A stretch of 64,000 nucleotides of DNA from SHZI01 sp963802215. Lineage in GTDB: Bacteria; Pseudomonadota; Gammaproteobacteria; Steroidobacterales; GCA-2729495. Below are positions 38,791 to 47,830 of this stretch, one piece after another. The DNA is taken from positions 2,250,611 to 2,314,610 of the forward strand of contig CAWDHQ010000001.1 in the NCBI GenBank assembly GCA_963802215.1. Reading direction: 5' to 3'. Below the pieces are notes generated by a model that saw only the letters and a list, made by a program, of their open reading frames with translations, was not told where the DNA came from and did not search any database. A program made the position numbers and the translations under genes. Each line of letters begins with the position of its first letter. Positions within the stretch are counted from its first letter, which is position 1.

Positions 38791-39552
38791 ATGGTTACCA
38801 ACATGATCAATTCGCTACGCGCTGCCCTTCACGTCATCGTGCTGGCCTCCGTCATGCAGGCCGTGGGAAGTCCGGTCGCTGCAGCCAGCACCTGGAACTT
38901 CGCCTCGGGCGGGAATTCCTACACGACCACGGGCAATTCCTATGGCAACCGGCTGACCTTTTCGCAGGGTACGGAGAAGCTCAGGGTCACGGCATGGTCC
39001 GACACCGCGAGCGGCGTCCCGGCCCGCTTCGAGACGGCGCAGATCGGGCGCTATTCCACTGGCCTTGGCGTGTGCAATCGTGGTGAAGGCACCATCGGCC
39101 GCTGCATCAATCAGGGTCTCGACCATCAGGTCGACAACGTGATCCAGCGCGATCTCGTGCTCTTCGTGTTTGAATCGCCTCAGGCCATGCAGTCACTGAC
39201 TGTCGATCCCTATGGCGTCTGGGACCGGGATGTCAGTTTCTGGGTGGGAACGATATCGGCTGGCATGAGCCTCAGCGGCCTGAACTTCGGCACGCTGTCC
39301 TCCCTCGGTTTCGGAGGCCAGGTGAACTCGCTGAACAGCACCGGCGATGCGCCCCTGACCATCGGCCTCGGCGGCCTGGTGGGCAACGCCCTGCTGGTGG
39401 GCGCCGTGAATCCCTCGGATAGCACCGTTGACCGGTTCAAGATCCGGTCGCTGGTGACGGCGGCACCGACGGCTGTCGTCCCGCTGCCCGCTGCCGCCTG
39501 GCTATTCCTGTCTGCCCTGGGCTCGATCGCCGGCCTGCGCCGCTTCGCCTGA
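38791..39552 (+). CDS. PEP-CTERM/VPLPA-type exported protein
   Basis: 253 residues. A signal peptide (LHVIVLASVMQAVGSPVAAA) is followed by a beta-rich domain and the sorting signal VPLPAAAWLFLSALGSIAGL with the basic end RRFA. Target of an exosortase not seen here. The passenger is unrecognised; it contains CNRGEGTIGRC, a possible disulfide loop. Its last 51 bases overlap comM convergently. Confidence 0.82.
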   Translation: MVTNMINSLRAALHVIVLASVMQAVGSPVAAASTWNFASGGNSYTTTGNSYGNRLTFSQGTEKLRVTAWSDTASGVPARFETAQIGRYSTGLGVCNRGEGTIGRCINQGLDHQVDNVIQRDLVLFVFESPQAMQSLTVDPYGVWDRDVSFWVGTISAGMSLSGLNFGTLSSLGFGGQVNSLNSTGDAPLTIGLGGLVGNALLVGAVNPSDSTVDRFKIRSLVTAAPTAVVPLPAAAWLFLSALGSIAGLRRFA

Positions 39553-41085
39553 CTCGCGGCGGGACGATCCGCGGCTGCCCAGGTGCCGCTCGGCACGCAG
39601 GCTGATCGCCTCCGCCACATGCCCCGTCCCGATCACCTCGCTCCCCGCCAGGTCGGCCAGTGTGCGGGCGACCCGCCGGATGCCGTCCTGCGCACGGGCT
39701 GACAGGGCAAAGCGGCCACTGGCAGCTTCGAGCAGCGCCTCGCCTGCGGAGTCGAAAGTGCAGTAGTTGCGCAGGTCACGGACCGGCAACCGGCTGTTCC
39801 GGCAGCCGCTGCGCCGAACCTGCCGCTCCACCGCACCCGCCACCCGCGCCCGCACGGGCGATGACGGCTCGCCCTTCGCGGAGTTTCCGGTTGCCATGCC
39901 GCTGCGGTTCACGCTGACGACAAGATCCACCCGGTCGAGGAGCGGGCCCGAGACCTTCAGCTGATACCGACGGATCTGGTCGGGGGTACAGCGGCATTCC
40001 TGCTCCCGATCGCCGGCATAGCCGCAGGGACACGGGTTCATCGCCGCAACCAGCTGGAACTCCGCCGGGTACTCAACCGTGCGGAGCGAGCGCGCAATGG
40101 TGATCTGTCCGGTGCCCAGCGGCTCCCGGAGTGCCTCCAGCACGGGGCGGGAGAACTCTGGGAGTTCATCCAGGAACAGCACACCCCGGTGCGCCAGGGA
40201 AATCTCACCCGGTCGCGGGTTCCCGCCTCCGCCCACCAGTGCTGCGGCCGATGCCGTGTGGTGTGGCGCCCGGAACGGCCGGCGCCGGAACTCCAGGACT
40301 CCCCCGGCGAGCGACTGGATGGCGGCGGACTCCAGCGCTTCGCTTTCCGAGAGGTCGGGCAGCAGGCCGGAGAGGCGGCGGGCCAGCATGGTCTTGCCGG
40401 TGCCGGGCGGGCCGATGAGCAGGAGATGGTGGCCGCCGGCGGCGGCTACCTCCAGCGCGCGCCGGGCGGCTGCGTGACCACGCACGTCCGCGAGATCTTC
40501 CGATTCAGCACGGGGCCGGTCCGGGACGCCCTGGGATGAAGCCGGTTCTCCGGCGGGCGGCGCCGCCAGCTCTGCGTCGCCGTTCAGGTAGTCGACGACG
40601 TTGCGAAGCGCGCCGGCCAGGCGGATGCGGTCGCCGCCGAGCAGCCCGGCCTCGACCAGCGCCGCAGCAGGGACTATGGCGAGGCGTCCGGACTGACGCG
40701 CCTGAAGCAGCGCGGGGATCAGGCCCGGCACCCGGCGCAACGCTCCCGAGAACGCCAGTTCGCCCATGAACTCGACACCGGCGGCGCGCGCGGCCCGGAC
40801 CTGCCCCGACGCCACGAGGATCGCCACGGCGATGGCCAGGTCGAAGCCGCTGCCGGACTTGGGGAGGTCCGCCGGGGCGAGGTTGACGGTAATGCGTCCG
40901 TCGGGAAACTCGAGGCCCGAGGACTGGATGGCCGCCCGGACCCGGTCCCGGCTCTCCCGGACCGCCGTCTCGATGAGCCCGATAATAGTGAACTGGGGCA
41001 GGCCCCCGGCCACATGGGCCTCGACCAGGACTTCGGGCGCCTTGAGGCCCAGCAGGGCGCGGCTCAGGGTAGTGGCAAGGCGCAC
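39502..41085 (-). CDS. comM: ComM/YifB-type AAA+ ATPase
   Basis: Mg-chelatase-like AAA+ protein of 527 residues; ComM is a branch-migration helicase in natural transformation. N-terminal S5-like domain (VLVEAHVAGGLPQFTIIGL), Walker A GPPGTGKTMLARRL near residue 220, Walker B GVLFLDELPEF, a zinc-type CPCGYAGDREQECRC insert and a C-terminal helical lid (LPVRDLRNYCTFDSAG). Complete. The tail is Gly/Arg/Gln-rich and overlaps the upstream gene end. Confidence 0.93.
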   Translation of the reverse strand: MRLATTLSRALLGLKAPEVLVEAHVAGGLPQFTIIGLIETAVRESRDRVRAAIQSSGLEFPDGRITVNLAPADLPKSGSGFDLAIAVAILVASGQVRAARAAGVEFMGELAFSGALRRVPGLIPALLQARQSGRLAIVPAAALVEAGLLGGDRIRLAGALRNVVDYLNGDAELAAPPAGEPASSQGVPDRPRAESEDLADVRGHAAARRALEVAAAGGHHLLLIGPPGTGKTMLARRLSGLLPDLSESEALESAAIQSLAGGVLEFRRRPFRAPHHTASAAALVGGGGNPRPGEISLAHRGVLFLDELPEFSRPVLEALREPLGTGQITIARSLRTVEYPAEFQLVAAMNPCPCGYAGDREQECRCTPDQIRRYQLKVSGPLLDRVDLVVSVNRSGMATGNSAKGEPSSPVRARVAGAVERQVRRSGCRNSRLPVRDLRNYCTFDSAGEALLEAASGRFALSARAQDGIRRVARTLADLAGSEVIGTGHVAEAISLRAERHLGSRGSSRRESGEAAQAGDRAQGRQE

Positions 41086-41094
41086 CGGAGCCCG

Positions 41095-41370
41095 CTAGGT
41101 CTCGCTCACGACCCGCTTCTCGAGCGCCTCCAGCTCCGCCTCCACCCGGGTGAGCTTTTCCCGCGTGCGTTCCAGCACACGGCGCTGCACATCGAACTCC
41201 TCGCGGGTCACCAGCTGGAGCTTCTCGAAGGTGCTGCTGAGCAGCGCCTCGAAGTTCCGCTCCAGGTCGGCCTGCAGTGCCCGGACGCTGCCCGGAACAT
41301 TCGCCGCGAGCTTGCGCGCGAGGTCTTCGACGAACTTGGCGTCCAGTTTCGCTTCGGGCTTTGCTTCCAC
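41095..41370 (-). CDS. ubiK: ubiquinone biosynthesis accessory factor UbiK
   Basis: About 91 residues, membrane fusogenic/coiled-coil BMFP family. KFVEDLARKLAANVPGSVRAL at the N-terminal half and VQRRVLERTREKLTRVEAELEALEKR as a coiled coil match UbiK (YqiC), which assists UbiJ in aerobic Q8 synthesis. GTG at 41370 is preferred since GGGGAG lies 10 bases ahead; GTG at 41379 would be only one base from it. Confidence 0.85.
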   Translation of the reverse strand: MEAKPEAKLDAKFVEDLARKLAANVPGSVRALQADLERNFEALLSSTFEKLQLVTREEFDVQRRVLERTREKLTRVEAELEALEKRVVSET

Positions 41371-41432
41371 GGTACTCACTCCCCAGTCCTGGCCTGCGCC
41401 CCGTAACGATCCAGCGGGCCCCGTGGCCGCCC

Positions 41433-41444
41433 TGCAATGGTGCA
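41433..41444 (+). promoter_or_regulatory. possible NtrC half-site
   Basis: TGCAATGGTGCA contains the NtrC-like half TGGTGCA, about 65 bases upstream of the sigma-54 box. Confidence 0.4.
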
Positions 41445-41507
41445 AAGGGACGGCCCGCGGTGGCGTCCGACCCTGCTGCGGCGTGGTCGGACGGCCTGAG
41501 AGAGACC

Positions 41508-41522
41508 TGGCACGGATCGTGC
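41508..41522 (+). promoter_or_regulatory. sigma-54 promoter
   Basis: TGGCACG-N4-GTGC matches the -24/-12 consensus TGGCACG-N4-TTGC at all but one position, with correct spacing. It lies 77 bases ahead of the porin gene and fits nitrogen control of torF-glnK-amtB. Confidence 0.75.
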
Positions 41523-41598
41523 TTAGTGCGTTTGTCGGCAGCGCGATGATCGTGCCAGCCCGTCATCGATCACACAAGAAACCTACAGGAGCCTTTTC

Positions 41599-42273
41599 GT
41601 GGCGAAACAGACCTTGACTAAGTCCGGAGTCGCACTGCTTTGCGCCGTGGCTGGCGGCGCCCAGGCGGCCGAAGTGACGGCAAACGTCGGCTACATGTCC
41701 GAATACATCTTCCGGGGCATCTCCCAGAGCGACTCCTCCGCCATGGGCGGGATCGACCTCAAGGCCAATGGCTTCTACCTCGGAAACTGGAATGCCGACG
41801 TCGATGAAGGCCTGGAGGTGGACATCTACGGTGGCTACAACTGCTCCATCGGCGACGTCAACTTCGGCGTCGGCGCCACGTACTACACCTACACCGACAG
41901 CTTCGACGACGACTACCAGGAAGTGAACCTGAGCCTGGGCTACAAGATCTTCAGCATCTCGGCGGCCATCGGCGAGTACGACAACTTCGACGGCCCCACC
42001 GGCGACGGCGGGGAAGGTTCCCTCGACTACACCTTCATCGCGCCGCGGGTCGACTACAAGGGCTTCTACGGCCTCGTCGGCATGTTCAGCCAGGACTTCG
42101 ACACCACCTATTACGAACTTGGCTACGGCAGCCAGTTCGAGCCCATCGGCCTCGATTACAAAGTCTCGCTGATCTACACGGACGATACGCTCATCAAGGA
42201 CTTTGAAGAGAGCGACAGCGGTGAAACTTCCCTCGTCTTCAGCATCAGCAAGACGTTCGGGCTGCTCAAGTAG
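41599..42273 (+). CDS. TorF-family putative porin
   Basis: 224 residues. A signal peptide (ending GGAQAAE) is followed by a beta-barrel-like sequence: VGYMSEYIFRGISQSD, a family hallmark, and alternating aromatic strands ending in SLVFSISKTFGLLK. Probably an outer-membrane channel; placed ahead of glnK-amtB it may pass ammonium or small nitrogen compounds (inference). GTG start. A gap of 11 bases to glnK indicates one transcript. Confidence 0.85.
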   Translation: MAKQTLTKSGVALLCAVAGGAQAAEVTANVGYMSEYIFRGISQSDSSAMGGIDLKANGFYLGNWNADVDEGLEVDIYGGYNCSIGDVNFGVGATYYTYTDSFDDDYQEVNLSLGYKIFSISAAIGEYDNFDGPTGDGGEGSLDYTFIAPRVDYKGFYGLVGMFSQDFDTTYYELGYGSQFEPIGLDYKVSLIYTDDTLIKDFEESDSGETSLVFSISKTFGLLK

Positions 42274-42284
42274 GAGTTGATCCC

Positions 42285-42623
42285 ATGAAACTCATCACAG
42301 CCATCATCAAGCCGTTCAAGCTCGATGACGTCCGCCAGGCCGTCACGGAGATGGGCGTCCAGGGCATTACCGTCACCGAGGTGAAGGGCTACGGCCGCCA
42401 GCGCGGCCATACGGAGCTCTACCGCGGCGCCGAGTACGTCGTGGACTTCCTCCCCAAGACCAAGCTCGAACTCGCGGTTGCCGACGAGATCGCCGAGCAG
42501 GTAGTCGAGGCAATCGTCAACACGGCCCGCACCGGCAAGATCGGCGACGGCAAGATCTTCGTCACGCAGCTGGATGAAGTGGTCCGGATCCGGACCGGCG
42601 AGACCGGCAGCGAAGCTGTCTAG
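42285..42623 (+). CDS. glnK: PII signal protein GlnK
   Basis: 112-residue PII protein. The uridylylated Tyr51 lies in the T loop (RGAEYVVDF), and TGKIGDGKIFV is the PII C-terminal signature. It senses 2-oxoglutarate/ATP and plugs AmtB. Linked to amtB, so GlnK rather than GlnB. Confidence 0.95.
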   Translation: MKLITAIIKPFKLDDVRQAVTEMGVQGITVTEVKGYGRQRGHTELYRGAEYVVDFLPKTKLELAVADEIAEQVVEAIVNTARTGKIGDGKIFVTQLDEVVRIRTGETGSEAV

Positions 42624-42651
42624 AAAAATGATTCGCGCAGGAGATAACACA

Positions 42652-44064
42652 GTGACTCAGCTCAAGAGCCTTCTGACCAGGTCGCGCGGCGCGGCCTCAC
42701 CAGCCCTGCTGCTGGCGGGCTTCCTGTTGCCCGGCCTGGCTTTCGGGGCCGACACCCCGGTGCCGGACAAGGGTGACACCGCATGGCTGCTGACGTCCAC
42801 GGTATTGGTCATCCTCATGACCATACCGGGCCTCGCGCTGTTCTATGGCGGCATGGTCCGCTCGAAGAATGTCCTATCGGTGCTGATGCAGGTCTTCATG
42901 ACCTTCTGCCTCATCGCGCTGCTCTGGGCCATCTACGGCTACAGCGTCGCGTTCACCGCCGGCTCCCCGTTCTTCGGCGGCTTTGACCGGCTGTTCCTGA
43001 GCGGGCTGACGGTCGAGTCACTGGCGGCCACGTTCTCGAAGGGCGTCTACGTGCCGGAACTGGCGTACTTCGTCTTCCAGCTCACGTTTGCCTGCATCAC
43101 GCCCGCCCTCATCGTCGGTGCGTTTGCGGAACGCATCAAGTTCTCGGCCGTGCTCGCCTTCGTCATCATCTGGTTCACCTTCGCCTACCTGCCAATTGCC
43201 CACATGGTCTGGTTCTGGGCCGGCCCGGATGCCTACACGGATGCGGAGGCCGGCGCCGCCGCCGGCGCGACGGCGGGCTTCCTGTTCCAGAAGGGGGCGC
43301 TCGACTTTGCCGGTGGTGCCGTCGTGCACATCAACGCGGGCACAGCGGGCCTGGTGGGTGCCTACTTCCTGGGCCGGCGCGTGGGCTACGGCCGTTCGTC
43401 CTTCCAGCCCCACAACCTGCCGATGGTGATGATCGGCACTTCGCTGCTGTGGGTGGGCTGGTTCGGCTTCAACGTCGGTTCCAATCTCGAGGCCAACGGC
43501 CTGGCAGCCCAGGTATTCGCCAACACCATCCTGGCGACCGCCGCAGCCGCCCTCGCCTGGTCCTTCGCCGAATGGATCTTCCGCGGAACCCCGACCATGC
43601 TGGGCGCGGCATCAGGCGCCGTTGCGGGTCTCGTGGCCATCACCCCGGCCTGCGGCTGGGTCGGGCCCATGGGCGCCATCGTCATCGGCCTCGTCGCGGG
43701 GCTGGTCTGCCTCTGGGCAGTGACCAGGCTGAAGGCGATGCTGGGCTACGACGATTCCCTGGACGTGTTCGGCGTCCATGGCGTCGGCGGCATCACCGGC
43801 GCGCTGCTGACTGCCGTCTTCTGTGACCCGTCGCTGGGCGGCACTGGCGTCTACGACTACGTGGCCAACGAGGTGGCTCCGTACTCCATCTCGGCCCAGT
43901 TCATCGCCCAGCTGTGGGCGGTGGGCACCACGGTCGTCTGGTCGGGCCTGGTCTCCGTTATCGCGTTCTCCATCGTCAAGGCAACGATCGGCCTTCGCGT
44001 GACCGAGGACCAGGAGCGGGAAGGCCTGGATACCGTGTCCCACGGCGAGACTGCCTACACCTGA
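42652..44064 (+). CDS. amtB: ammonium transporter AmtB
   Basis: 470 residues with signal peptide and 11 membrane helices. ALFYGGMVRSKNVLSVLMQ at the first helices, FAGGAVVHINAGTAGLVGAY with the pore His, and FGVHGVGGITGALLTAVF with the second pore His are characteristic. The GTG start at 42652 was chosen: GGAG lies 9 bases ahead and a normal leader follows; an in-frame ATG at 42628 is possible. Confidence 0.95.
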   Translation: MTQLKSLLTRSRGAASPALLLAGFLLPGLAFGADTPVPDKGDTAWLLTSTVLVILMTIPGLALFYGGMVRSKNVLSVLMQVFMTFCLIALLWAIYGYSVAFTAGSPFFGGFDRLFLSGLTVESLAATFSKGVYVPELAYFVFQLTFACITPALIVGAFAERIKFSAVLAFVIIWFTFAYLPIAHMVWFWAGPDAYTDAEAGAAAGATAGFLFQKGALDFAGGAVVHINAGTAGLVGAYFLGRRVGYGRSSFQPHNLPMVMIGTSLLWVGWFGFNVGSNLEANGLAAQVFANTILATAAAALAWSFAEWIFRGTPTMLGAASGAVAGLVAITPACGWVGPMGAIVIGLVAGLVCLWAVTRLKAMLGYDDSLDVFGVHGVGGITGALLTAVFCDPSLGGTGVYDYVANEVAPYSISAQFIAQLWAVGTTVVWSGLVSVIAFSIVKATIGLRVTEDQEREGLDTVSHGETAYT

Positions 44065-44083
44065 GTTACCCCCGGGCGGCTCC

Positions 44084-44168
44084 GGCGGGAACCGCACCGG
44101 GCGCAATGCCCGGGTCCCGCCGGGGTCACCCACCCTCCCGCCGGCCGTCCTGGCCGGCCAGGACGGCC
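44084..44168. repeat. two GC-rich palindromes after amtB
   Basis: A nested hairpin at 44084-44121 (GGCGGGA/TCCCGCC outside, CCGGGC/GCCCGG inside) and a perfect 26-bp palindrome at 44143-44168 (GGCCGTCCTGGCC with its complement). No T run follows, so factor-independent termination is unproven. Confidence 0.6.
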
Positions 44169-44328
44169 CGAGGGCCGCCCCGATCCCGGGCATCCCCGCC
44201 GGTTTCCGGGGCTCCCGGCAGGGGCCGACCGTGAACCCCGTCAGATTTCCGCCCCGTCTCGGGTGGCATAATCGCCGCTGTTCGGTGCGTTGGGTCCGAA
44301 CGTCCGGGTGTCCATCGAGGTTGCCGTC

Positions 44329-44826
44329 ATGAAGCGCCTGTCTGCTTCCGGTTTGCTGGTCCTGTCCCTCTCGGTGGCGTTCGGCGCCACCGTGCTGAGC
44401 CACCCGGCGGCAGCTCAGGAAGCCTCGGTGTACCGCTGGGTGGATGCCCAGGGCATCGTTCACTACAGCGACCAGCCGGCGGCGGACAGCTCCGCCGAGG
44501 AACTGCCCATCCGCTACCGCAAGACCGACCGCGGGGCGCTACAGGCCCGCCTGAAGGCCAAGTCCGAGCTGGCAGCTGCGGGGGAAATCCGCGAGGGCCA
44601 GGAGGCCGACGCCGACGCCGCCGCGGAGGCGGATCGCCAGAAGGTGCTGGCCGAGCGGGAAACGAATTGCAAAGCGGCCCGGGATCGTGTGGCAAAGTAC
44701 ACGAATGCATTACGGCTCTATAAGCCGGGCCCGAATGGCGAGCGCGTCTACCTGACAAACGAGGAACTGGATGTCGAGCGTGCCGATGCCAACCGGGCTG
44801 TCGAGCAGTGGTGCGGCGAGGAATAG
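44329..44826 (+). CDS. DUF4124-domain periplasmic protein
   Basis: 165 residues. A signal peptide ends at AAAQEA, then the DUF4124 signature VYRWVDAQGIVHYSDQPA, followed by a charged coiled-coil (LKAKSELAAAGEIREGQEAD) and two cysteines. Function unknown. CATAAT at about 44268 could be a -10. It overlaps algZ by 56 bases. Confidence 0.8.
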   Translation: MKRLSASGLLVLSLSVAFGATVLSHPAAAQEASVYRWVDAQGIVHYSDQPAADSSAEELPIRYRKTDRGALQARLKAKSELAAAGEIREGQEADADAAAEADRQKVLAERETNCKAARDRVAKYTNALRLYKPGPNGERVYLTNEELDVERADANRAVEQWCGEE

Positions 44827-45901
44827 CGCCGGCGCCGACCGCGGCAACGCCGAACATTTCACGCTCCCGGACCTCTGCTCGCCCCTGGCCGTCTTCGGCG
44901 TCGTCCTCGCTTCCCAGCTCCTTGCCCTGCTCCTGACACTGGCCGGCCAGCCCGGCTGGTCTGCGTTCTATTCCCACCTCGCCCAGGCTGCGCTGCTGCT
45001 CCTCTGGACTGGGCTGATCAGCGCGGCCGCGCTATGCCGGCTGCGCCAGTGGCTCACCCGCTTCTCCGTCCCGGAAGGCAGCGTGGTGGCCTACCTGCTC
45101 GTCATGGGCTGCGTCATCGCGGTCTCGGAAGCCGCGTTCTGGCTCGGCCGCTTCCTGGGGGCCGGACCGGACACCGGCGGCGGCTGGTTCCCGACGGAGC
45201 ACTGGTCCTTCCTCACCCGGAATATCGCCATCGCCACGCTGGTCACGGCCCCGCTGCTGCGCTACTTCTACGTGTCGCAGCAGTGGCAGCGGAACGTGAG
45301 ACGCGAGGCGGAGGCCCGGCTGAATGCCCTGCAGGCCCGCATCCGGCCGCACTTCCTGTTTAACAGCATGAACACCATCGCGTCCCTCACGCGCACCAAC
45401 CCCGTGGCAGCGGAGCAAGCCGTGGAGGACCTGGCCGACCTGTTCCGCGCCTCGCTCCGGGACGGGCGCCAGCTGATCCCGCTGCAGGAGGAGCTGGAGA
45501 TCGCGCGGGTCTACGAGCGGATGGAACAGCACCGGCTGGGCGACCGGCTCAAGGTCGAGTGGCAACTCGGGAACCTTGCCGAGGCGGCGGAAATTCCGGG
45601 GCTCACGATCCAGCCCCTGCTGGAGAACGCGATCTACCACGGGATCGAGCCCTCGCCGCACCCCGGCGTCATCTCGGTCCGTGGGGAGTCGGATGGCAGG
45701 CAGATCCGCATCTCGGTGACCAACCCGCTGCCTCCGGCGGGAATGGCGTCCCGCCCCGGCCACGGGCTCGCGCTGGAGAACATCCGCGAGCGGCTCGAGC
45801 TCGCTTTCGGCGCCGCTGGCGCACTGGCCATCGACGCGGCGCCAGACAGCTACACTGTCACCATCGTCTTTCCTGCGGATGGAGTGCGGACCTACTCGTG
45901 A
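44771..45901 (+). CDS. algZ: LytS/AlgZ-type sensor histidine kinase
   Basis: 376 residues. Four membrane segments in the first 170 residues, then the His_kinase domain with phospho-acceptor region QARIRPHFLFNSMNTIASL and a GHKL ATPase part: IQPLLENAIYHGIEP and GHGLALENIRERL. This is the non-classical kinase class of AlgZ/FimS, which controls type IV pili and alginate in Pseudomonas with AlgR. Overlaps algR by four bases. Confidence 0.88.
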   Translation: MSSVPMPTGLSSSGAARNSAGADRGNAEHFTLPDLCSPLAVFGVVLASQLLALLLTLAGQPGWSAFYSHLAQAALLLLWTGLISAAALCRLRQWLTRFSVPEGSVVAYLLVMGCVIAVSEAAFWLGRFLGAGPDTGGGWFPTEHWSFLTRNIAIATLVTAPLLRYFYVSQQWQRNVRREAEARLNALQARIRPHFLFNSMNTIASLTRTNPVAAEQAVEDLADLFRASLRDGRQLIPLQEELEIARVYERMEQHRLGDRLKVEWQLGNLAEAAEIPGLTIQPLLENAIYHGIEPSPHPGVISVRGESDGRQIRISVTNPLPPAGMASRPGHGLALENIRERLELAFGAAGALAIDAAPDSYTVTIVFPADGVRTYS

Positions 45902-46653
45902 GCGCCGACACCGTCACCCCGGAAGCCGCCAGCGTGCTGATCGTCGACGACGAGCCTCCGGCCCGCAGCCGTCTCCGGCAGCTGGTGACGGACCTCGAGG
46001 GCTTTCACGTGGTCGGGGAAGCCGGCCACGGCGAGGAGGCGCTGAACCTCTGCAGCACGCTGCAGCCCGACGTGGTCCTGCTCGACATCCGCATGCCCGG
46101 CGTGGATGGCCTGCAGGTGGCGAGCCAGCTGGCGGGCTGGGAACGGCGGCCGGCCGTGGTGTTCACCACGGCCTACGACGAGTACGCAATCCAGGCCTTC
46201 GAGGCCCAGGCCGTGGGGTACCTGCTGAAGCCGGTCCGCCGGGAGCGGCTGCAACAGACGCTGGAGCACGCCACCCGGGTCGGCAGGGCACAGCTGCTCC
46301 GGATCCCGGGTTCCAGCCCACGCTCCCACATCTGCGTGCAGCGCACCCGGGGACTGCAGATGATCCCGGTCGAGGACGTCGTCTGCTTCCAGGCCGACCA
46401 GAAATACGTCACGGCCCACTACAACGGGGGCGAGGCACTGCTCGATGAGCCCCTGAAGGACCTGGAGGACGAGTTCGGCGACCGCTTCCTCCGGATCCAC
46501 CGCAACGCCCTGGTCGCCGTCGCCTGGCTCGATATCCTGGAGCGCGACGACAGCGGCGCCTGGCAGGTGCGACTGAAGGGCGACGCCCGGGTCCTGCCGG
46601 TCAGCCGGCGCCACGTGGGGGACGTGAAGCGGCGGCTGCGGGCGGGGGGGTAG
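45898..46653 (+). CDS. algR: LytTR response regulator, AlgR-type
   Basis: 251 residues. A receiver domain with VLIVDDEPPARSR, phospho-Asp in VVLLDIRMPGVDG and a Lys in GYLLKPV is followed by a LytTR DNA-binding domain (VEDVVCFQADQKYVTAHY, FLRIHRNALVAV). GTG start overlapping the algZ stop. A REP-like palindrome follows the stop. Confidence 0.92.
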   Translation: MSADTVTPEAASVLIVDDEPPARSRLRQLVTDLEGFHVVGEAGHGEEALNLCSTLQPDVVLLDIRMPGVDGLQVASQLAGWERRPAVVFTTAYDEYAIQAFEAQAVGYLLKPVRRERLQQTLEHATRVGRAQLLRIPGSSPRSHICVQRTRGLQMIPVEDVVCFQADQKYVTAHYNGGEALLDEPLKDLEDEFGDRFLRIHRNALVAVAWLDILERDDSGAWQVRLKGDARVLPVSRRHVGDVKRRLRAGG

Positions 46654-46659
46654 CTGCCC

Positions 46660-46752
46660 GTAGGAGCGCCGACCGGCGCGACCGGCCAGTCCCCGGCAGG
46701 AGCGTCTCAGCGACAGAGGGGACTGGCCGGTCGCGCCGGTCGGCGCTCCTAC
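46660..46752. repeat. REP-like palindrome, long variant
   Basis: Perfect 35-base arms starting GTAGGAGCGCCGACCGGC and a 23-base loop that contains one more GGAGCGTC. It lies between algR and hemX. Confidence 0.85.
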
Positions 46753-46780
46753 GGGTGCGATTCACTGGCAAAATGGCCCC

Positions 46781-47830
46781 ATGGCAAGCACCAGCCTCAC
46801 CGTCACCACCGCCCTCGTCGCCCTCGGCGTGTCCGTCGCCGTCGCCGGCTATGTGTGGGTCGAACAGCGCTCCGGCATCGGGCAGCGGGTCGCCGAATTG
46901 CGCGAGGATGCCGGCATCAGGAGTTCCGAGCTGGCCGCCCTCAAGGCCCGCCTCGATGAAGTCTCCACGGGCCGGCGCCTGCTGGATGACGACATGGACC
47001 GGCTCCGGGAGCGCGTCACGCGGGAGACCGAGGCCCTCGGCGAACTGCCAGACCGCGTCCTGCAGCTGGAGCAGACGGTCGACCGCTTCGTCGGCGTCGG
47101 CGACAAGGTCCGTTCGGCCTGGCTGCTGGCTGAAGCAGAGCACTACATGCGCATCGCGAACGCACAGATCGGGCTCGCCGGCGACGTGGAAGTGGCCCAG
47201 ACCGCCCTCGGACTCGCCGATGACTCCCTTCGCGAACTCAACGACCCGCGCCTGACTCCGGTCCGCAAGCTGTTGTCCGCCGAGATCAACAGCCTGAAGG
47301 CCGTGCCCCGCGCGGACACCGAGGGCATCGTTCTCACGCTCGGCAGCCTGGCGGACAATCTGGAAACGCTGCGCCTCAAGAGTTCCGCGCCCCGGGAATT
47401 CCGGGCGGCGCCGGAGAAGCCTGCGGCACCCCTCAGCGGCTTCGACCGCGCGCTGGCGGCCACCCGCGCTGCGCTGGCCAGCCTCGTCAGCGTGCGGCGC
47501 GTGGACGATCCGGTTTCGCCACTGTTGTCTGAGGCGGAACAGGCCGTGCTGATGCGGAGCCTCGATCTCGAGCTGCAGCTGGCCCGGCTCGCCATCATGC
47601 GCGGCGACGCTGGCATGTACCGCCGCTCCGTCGAGGCCGCGGGTGAGCGGCTGCGCGAGCACTTCGACATCAGCTCGCCGGACGTGCAGGCCGCCTCCGA
47701 GTCGCTGACCGAGCTCGCGGCCGCCCGCCTGCCCGAGGAACTCCCGGACATTTCCGGCTCGCTGGACGCGCTGCTCCGGATCAGCGCCGCCGGACGGCCT
47801 GCAGCCGTGGCGAAGCAGGAAGGCCGATGA
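46781..47830 (+). CDS. hemX: HemX-like membrane protein
   Basis: 349 residues. One N-terminal membrane anchor, a coiled-coil (VAELREDAGIRSSELAALKA) and a periplasmic domain with VRSAWLLAEAEHYMRIANAQ, the HemX signature. Named after uroporphyrinogen methyltransferase, but it lacks the SAM domain; its real role is unclear. Overlaps hemY by four bases. Confidence 0.88.
   Translation: MASTSLTVTTALVALGVSVAVAGYVWVEQRSGIGQRVAELREDAGIRSSELAALKARLDEVSTGRRLLDDDMDRLRERVTRETEALGELPDRVLQLEQTVDRFVGVGDKVRSAWLLAEAEHYMRIANAQIGLAGDVEVAQTALGLADDSLRELNDPRLTPVRKLLSAEINSLKAVPRADTEGIVLTLGSLADNLETLRLKSSAPREFRAAPEKPAAPLSGFDRALAATRAALASLVSVRRVDDPVSPLLSEAEQAVLMRSLDLELQLARLAIMRGDAGMYRRSVEAAGERLREHFDISSPDVQAASESLTELAAARLPEELPDISGSLDALLRISAAGRPAAVAKQEGR

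Noticed and set aside
41508..41522. A sigma-54 site ahead of the PEP-CTERM-like genes as well
   Set aside because: The best match near 17170 (TGGCAG then TTGCTG) has the wrong spacing, and none was seen before 38791.
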